From the NCBI GenBank assembly GCA_027016675.1, contig JALUSH010000186.1:1-9293 (forward strand): a stretch of 9,293 nt of DNA. Reading direction: 5' to 3'. The notes under the pieces were generated by a model. The model did no database searches. It was not told the DNA's origin and saw only the letters and a program-made list of their open reading frames with translations. This document shows, piece by piece, positions 6,793-9,293 of this stretch. Source of the DNA: Thermodesulfovibrio sp. (GTDB lineage Bacteria > Nitrospirota > Thermodesulfovibrionia > Thermodesulfovibrionales > JdFR-85). The translations under genes and the position numbers were made by a program. Position 1 is the stretch's first letter, and each line of letters opens with the position of its first letter.

Positions 6793-7370
6793 ACATTTTT
6801 GCAGGGCTTCAGACATTTCTTTATGTGTTATCTACTTTGCTGCTTTATCCTGTGGTTGCAGGGCTTGTTGTGCTTGTATTCTGGGTGATGTTTTATGGTG
6901 GTGGAATGTTGAGAGAGTATATTGAAAGAAGACGTGGTGAGGTATACCATGTGATAAATTTCCGTTCTTCTTTAGAGGATCTTTTAACAAATAGTGACAG
7001 GAAAGAGTTTCTGGATATTAAAATTGAGAAACAACTTCAGAAGACCGAATCTGCCCTCTTTCGTTCCCTTGACAGGATAAGATTTGTTGTACGGGTGGGG
7101 CCTGCACTTGGCCTGATGGGAACACTAATACCAATGGGTATTGCCCTTAGTGCTCTGGCAAAGGGTAATATGCCTCAAATGGCAGGTAATATGGTAACAG
7201 CCTTTACAACCACAGTGGTAGGACTTGCATGTGGAGTGGCAGCCTATATGATGAGCCTTGTCAAGGAACGCTGGGTAAAGATGGACATACTGGAGATGGA
7301 GAGTATTGCAGAAACCGTTTTAAGGAGGTGCAAAGATGAGGTATCTGAAAAGAAGAAGGATATTTATTGA
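6789..7370 (+). CDS. MotA/TolQ/ExbB-family proton-channel subunit
   Basis: The 193-residue protein has the three-helix layout of ExbB/TolQ: helix 1 at about 13-36, a cytoplasmic segment (about 40-98, rich in charged residues), then helix 2 beginning RVGPALGLMGTLIPMG (G104-G117) and helix 3 at about 135-156 (VTAFTTTVVGLACGV). These last two carry the family's conserved GP.LGL.GT and T-rich pore segments. Members form the pentameric stator that couples the proton gradient to work in the periplasm or outer membrane. It starts at ATG 6789, overlapping the DUF2162-type gene by 4 bases, and its 3' end overlaps the DUF2149-type gene by 35 bases. No tonB gene is in the window, so it may either energise the receptor or drive the exported CobN-like protein. 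Confidence 0.88.
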   Translation: MNIFAGLQTFLYVLSTLLLYPVVAGLVVLVFWVMFYGGGMLREYIERRRGEVYHVINFRSSLEDLLTNSDRKEFLDIKIEKQLQKTESALFRSLDRIRFVVRVGPALGLMGTLIPMGIALSALAKGNMPQMAGNMVTAFTTTVVGLACGVAAYMMSLVKERWVKMDILEMESIAETVLRRCKDEVSEKKKDIY

Positions 7371-7674
7371 CAGTAACGAGCCTATTGAAGACCCTATTTC
7401 GGGAGTAGCCAATCTCTTTGATGCAGGCGTAGTTTTCATAGTAAGTATGATGATAGCCCTGTTTATGGCTTACAACATGCTTGATCTGCTTGACCCATCC
7501 TCTGAGGTTACCATTACCAAAAAGACATCTGATGGGAAGATAGAAATAATAACCAAAAAGGGCAGACAGATAAAGGCCAGGAAAGTGACGAATAAAAGAT
7601 TGTCAGGAGAAGGTATAAAACTCGGCACTGCCTATCAGCTGAAGGATGGAAGGATTATCTATGTTCCAGAGTAG
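7336..7674 (+). CDS. DUF2149-type single-helix protein, ExbD-like partner
   Basis: The 112-residue protein has a basic N-terminus (MRYLKRRR), a motif EDPISGVANLFDAG (18-31), one transmembrane helix (about 30-48) and a short hydrophilic C-terminal domain (about 55-112) that would lie outside the cytoplasm. This is the topology of ExbD/TolR, and D29 sits at the start of the helix where ExbD has its essential Asp. I recognise the EDP.SGVANLFD signature as DUF2149. An ExbD-like role is inferred from topology and from overlapping the ExbB-like gene by 35 bases, not from overall sequence similarity. The start is supported by AAGGAGGTG (7322-7330), 5 bases upstream of the ATG. Confidence 0.75.
   Translation: MRYLKRRRIFIDSNEPIEDPISGVANLFDAGVVFIVSMMIALFMAYNMLDLLDPSSEVTITKKTSDGKIEIITKKGRQIKARKVTNKRLSGEGIKLGTAYQLKDGRIIYVPE
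7650..7654 (+). promoter_or_regulatory. Ribosome binding site favouring the 7661 start
   Basis: AAGGA lies 6 bases before ATG 7661 inside the end of the DUF2149-type gene. The alternative in-frame ATG at 7676 has only AGG immediately before it, too close to act. This favours the longer start by five codons. Confidence 0.5.
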
Positions 7675-9293
7675 GATGAAGATTCTATGCATATGCGCAA
7701 TCATTTTTTGTTCTGCACTTAAAGGATATGCAGGTGTATTGAGTATCCTGCCTGGTGATTCTCAGACTCCTGTGGTTCTAAGGGCTGTTAAGAGTCTGTT
7801 TAGAGAACATCCTGAATTGAAAAGCAAGATGGTTTTTAAGATATACAATACAGAAAACATCAAGCATGCCCTGGCCTCAGACCGTGAGGTCTTAGTGATT
7901 TATCTGATGGACAGAAAAGCAGTATTGGCAGCAAAGGGATATATAGAAAAAATAAAAAACAAAGGTGGTATGGTTTACGGGGTAAGTGAGCCTTACGATG
8001 AAGAGTACAAAAAGATGGGAATAGTGAAGGAACCTATTATAAGACAGTATTACCAATATGGTGGCTTTGAAAATATAAAGAATATGTTTCTGTATATACT
8101 CAATAAATATTTTGCTATCTCCATTTCTTACAATATGCCTGAGAAGTTGCCAGAATTTGGTATTTATCTTAAAAAAGACAAAAAGGTGTTTTCAGATATA
8201 AAAGAATTCCTCAAAAAATATCCTGAAAAGGACGCCCCATGGGTGGGACTTACTTTTTACAGAAATTCCCTTGTTTCAGAGAACATGGCTGTGGTTGATA
8301 CAGTAATAGATGCCCTTGAGAAGGAGGGTTACAATGTGCTACCCGTGTTTGGCTGGCAGGAATCAGAAGTTTTGAGACGGTTTTTTCTTAATAACAGGAT
8401 TAAGATTAAGGTAATTGTTGGAATTTCTCTGAAGATAGGAGCAAGCCCGGAACTTATACCCATTCTCAAAAAGATAGGTGCACCTGTAGTGAGTGCAATC
8501 AGTCTTTATAGTGACTCTTACAAGAAGTGGTATAACTCCAGAGAAGGAATAAACATGTTTGAACGAACCTGGCAGGTTGCTATACCTGAACTTGCCGGGG
8601 TGGTGCAACCTACCGTTATAGGAACAAAAGAGCCTTTTAAGGACCAGGAAACAGGCATTCTCTTTTATAAGGTTATGCCTGTGCAGGAAAGAGTGCAGAT
8701 GCTGATCAAGAGGGTGAATGCGTGGATGAGACTTCAGGAAAAATCAAATTCAAAAAAACACATCGCTATTGTCTACTACAATTATCCTCCTGGAAAACAA
8801 AACATCGGTGCTTCTTATCTGAATGTGCTGAAAAGTATTTATCTCATACTTAAAGGACTCAGGGAAAAGGGCTACGATACAGGCCATGGAGAGATTGACA
8901 GAGAAGACCTCTTCAAGAAAGTTCAAAGATACGGAAGAAACATTGGAAACTGGGCTCAGGGGGAGATAGACCGTATTGCCCGTAATGGTATGGCAGTTCT
9001 TTTATCTATTGAGGATTATAAAAAATGGTTTGAGAGACTCCCAGAAGCATTTAAGAAGGAAGTTCTAAAAAAATGGGGCTCCCCGGAACAGAGTAAGATT
9101 ATGACCTGGGAGGATGGTTATGGAAAAAAATATATTCTCCTGCCAATGATTCGATATGGTAACATACTGCTTGCACCACAACCTGCAAGGGGATGGCTTC
9201 AGGATATTAAGAAGCTATATCATGACCCTGAATTACCACCGCATCATCAATACATAGCCTTTTATTTGTATCTAAAGCATGTATTTAAGGTAG
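7661..9293 (+). CDS. CobN-family chelatase subunit with signal peptide (3' end outside window)
   Basis: The frame is open from 7661 to the window edge (544 codons), with no stop; full CobN proteins are about 1,200 residues or more, so less than half is seen. The N-terminus reads as a signal peptide: basic MFQSRMK, core ILCICAIIFCSAL, then KGYA as a probable cleavage site near residue 24. No lipobox is seen. The mature part follows CobN/BchH N-terminal features: YYQYGGFENIKN, WVGLTFYRNSLVSENM with DALEKEGYNVLPVFGW behind it, and HIAIVYYNYPPGKQNIGASY. Cytoplasmic CobN is the large subunit of aerobic cobaltochelatase, powered by CobS/CobT ATPases; none are seen here. An exported CobN next to ExbB/ExbD-like genes instead suggests chelation or dechelation outside the cytoplasm, as proposed for HmuS of Bacteroidota haem loci. 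Substrate and direction are unknown. It overlaps the previous gene by 14 bases. Confidence 0.85.
   Translation, partial: MFQSRMKILCICAIIFCSALKGYAGVLSILPGDSQTPVVLRAVKSLFREHPELKSKMVFKIYNTENIKHALASDREVLVIYLMDRKAVLAAKGYIEKIKNKGGMVYGVSEPYDEEYKKMGIVKEPIIRQYYQYGGFENIKNMFLYILNKYFAISISYNMPEKLPEFGIYLKKDKKVFSDIKEFLKKYPEKDAPWVGLTFYRNSLVSENMAVVDTVIDALEKEGYNVLPVFGWQESEVLRRFFLNNRIKIKVIVGISLKIGASPELIPILKKIGAPVVSAISLYSDSYKKWYNSREGINMFERTWQVAIPELAGVVQPTVIGTKEPFKDQETGILFYKVMPVQERVQMLIKRVNAWMRLQEKSNSKKHIAIVYYNYPPGKQNIGASYLNVLKSIYLILKGLREKGYDTGHGEIDREDLFKKVQRYGRNIGNWAQGEIDRIARNGMAVLLSIEDYKKWFERLPEAFKKEVLKKWGSPEQSKIMTWEDGYGKKYILLPMIRYGNILLAPQPARGWLQDIKKLYHDPELPPHHQYIAFYLYLKHVFKV

Noticed and set aside
8363..8608. 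Minus-strand ORF of 81 codons
   Set aside because: It is antisense to the cobN-like reading frame, which is open throughout and matches the family; the opposite strand product has no recognisable features.
9291..9293. TAG at the window end as the stop of the cobN-like gene
   Set aside because: It is out of frame: the last complete codon is GTA and the final G begins the next codon, so the gene continues beyond the window.

Overview
The window reads as chromosomal DNA of a Gram-negative anaerobe. The evidence is a TonB-dependent outer-membrane receptor, an oxygen-sensitive class III (glycyl-radical) ribonucleotide reductase with its radical-SAM activase, and a CbiK-type cobaltochelatase of the anaerobic cobalamin pathway. 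Moderate base composition and this gene set fit lineages such as Nitrospirota or Desulfobacterota, but the sequence alone does not fix the lineage. All genes are on the + strand and tightly packed.

Left edge (1-329): an 81-base inverted element built from a strict 7-base period (CARG-N3 on the left arm, CTTG-N3 on the right). It abuts what looks like only the 3' end of a cobalamin riboswitch: a B12-box-like sequence and a small hairpin that would hide a Shine-Dalgarno. Behind that hairpin is a 25-codon ORF with a signal-peptide-like core, possibly the remnant of a B12-controlled gene or a leader peptide. A second strong hairpin (262-291) lies in the nrdD leader.

First gene block (330-3968): nrdD, nrdG and cbiK overlap by 10 and 8 bases and very likely form one transcript, joining oxygen-independent deoxyribonucleotide synthesis to cobalt insertion into a tetrapyrrole precursor. 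A 10-bp perfect hairpin (4001-4025) separates this block from the next.

Second gene block (4070-9293, open at the right edge): a TonB-dependent receptor, a seven-helix DUF2162-type membrane protein with a CPVC motif, a MotA/TolQ/ExbB-type proton-channel subunit, a small DUF2149-type single-helix protein that resembles ExbD in layout, and a CobN-family protein that carries an apparent signal peptide. Together they suggest tetrapyrrole or metal uptake in which a CobN-like chelatase works outside the cytoplasm and is powered through an ExbB/ExbD-like motor. The gene content recalls the Hmu haem-utilisation loci of Bacteroidota, while the neighbouring cbiK and riboswitch remnant point to cobalt or cobalamin. 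The substrate (haem, cobinamide/cobalamin or cobalt) and the direction of the chelatase reaction cannot be settled from the sequence. This second block is the most interesting part of the window.
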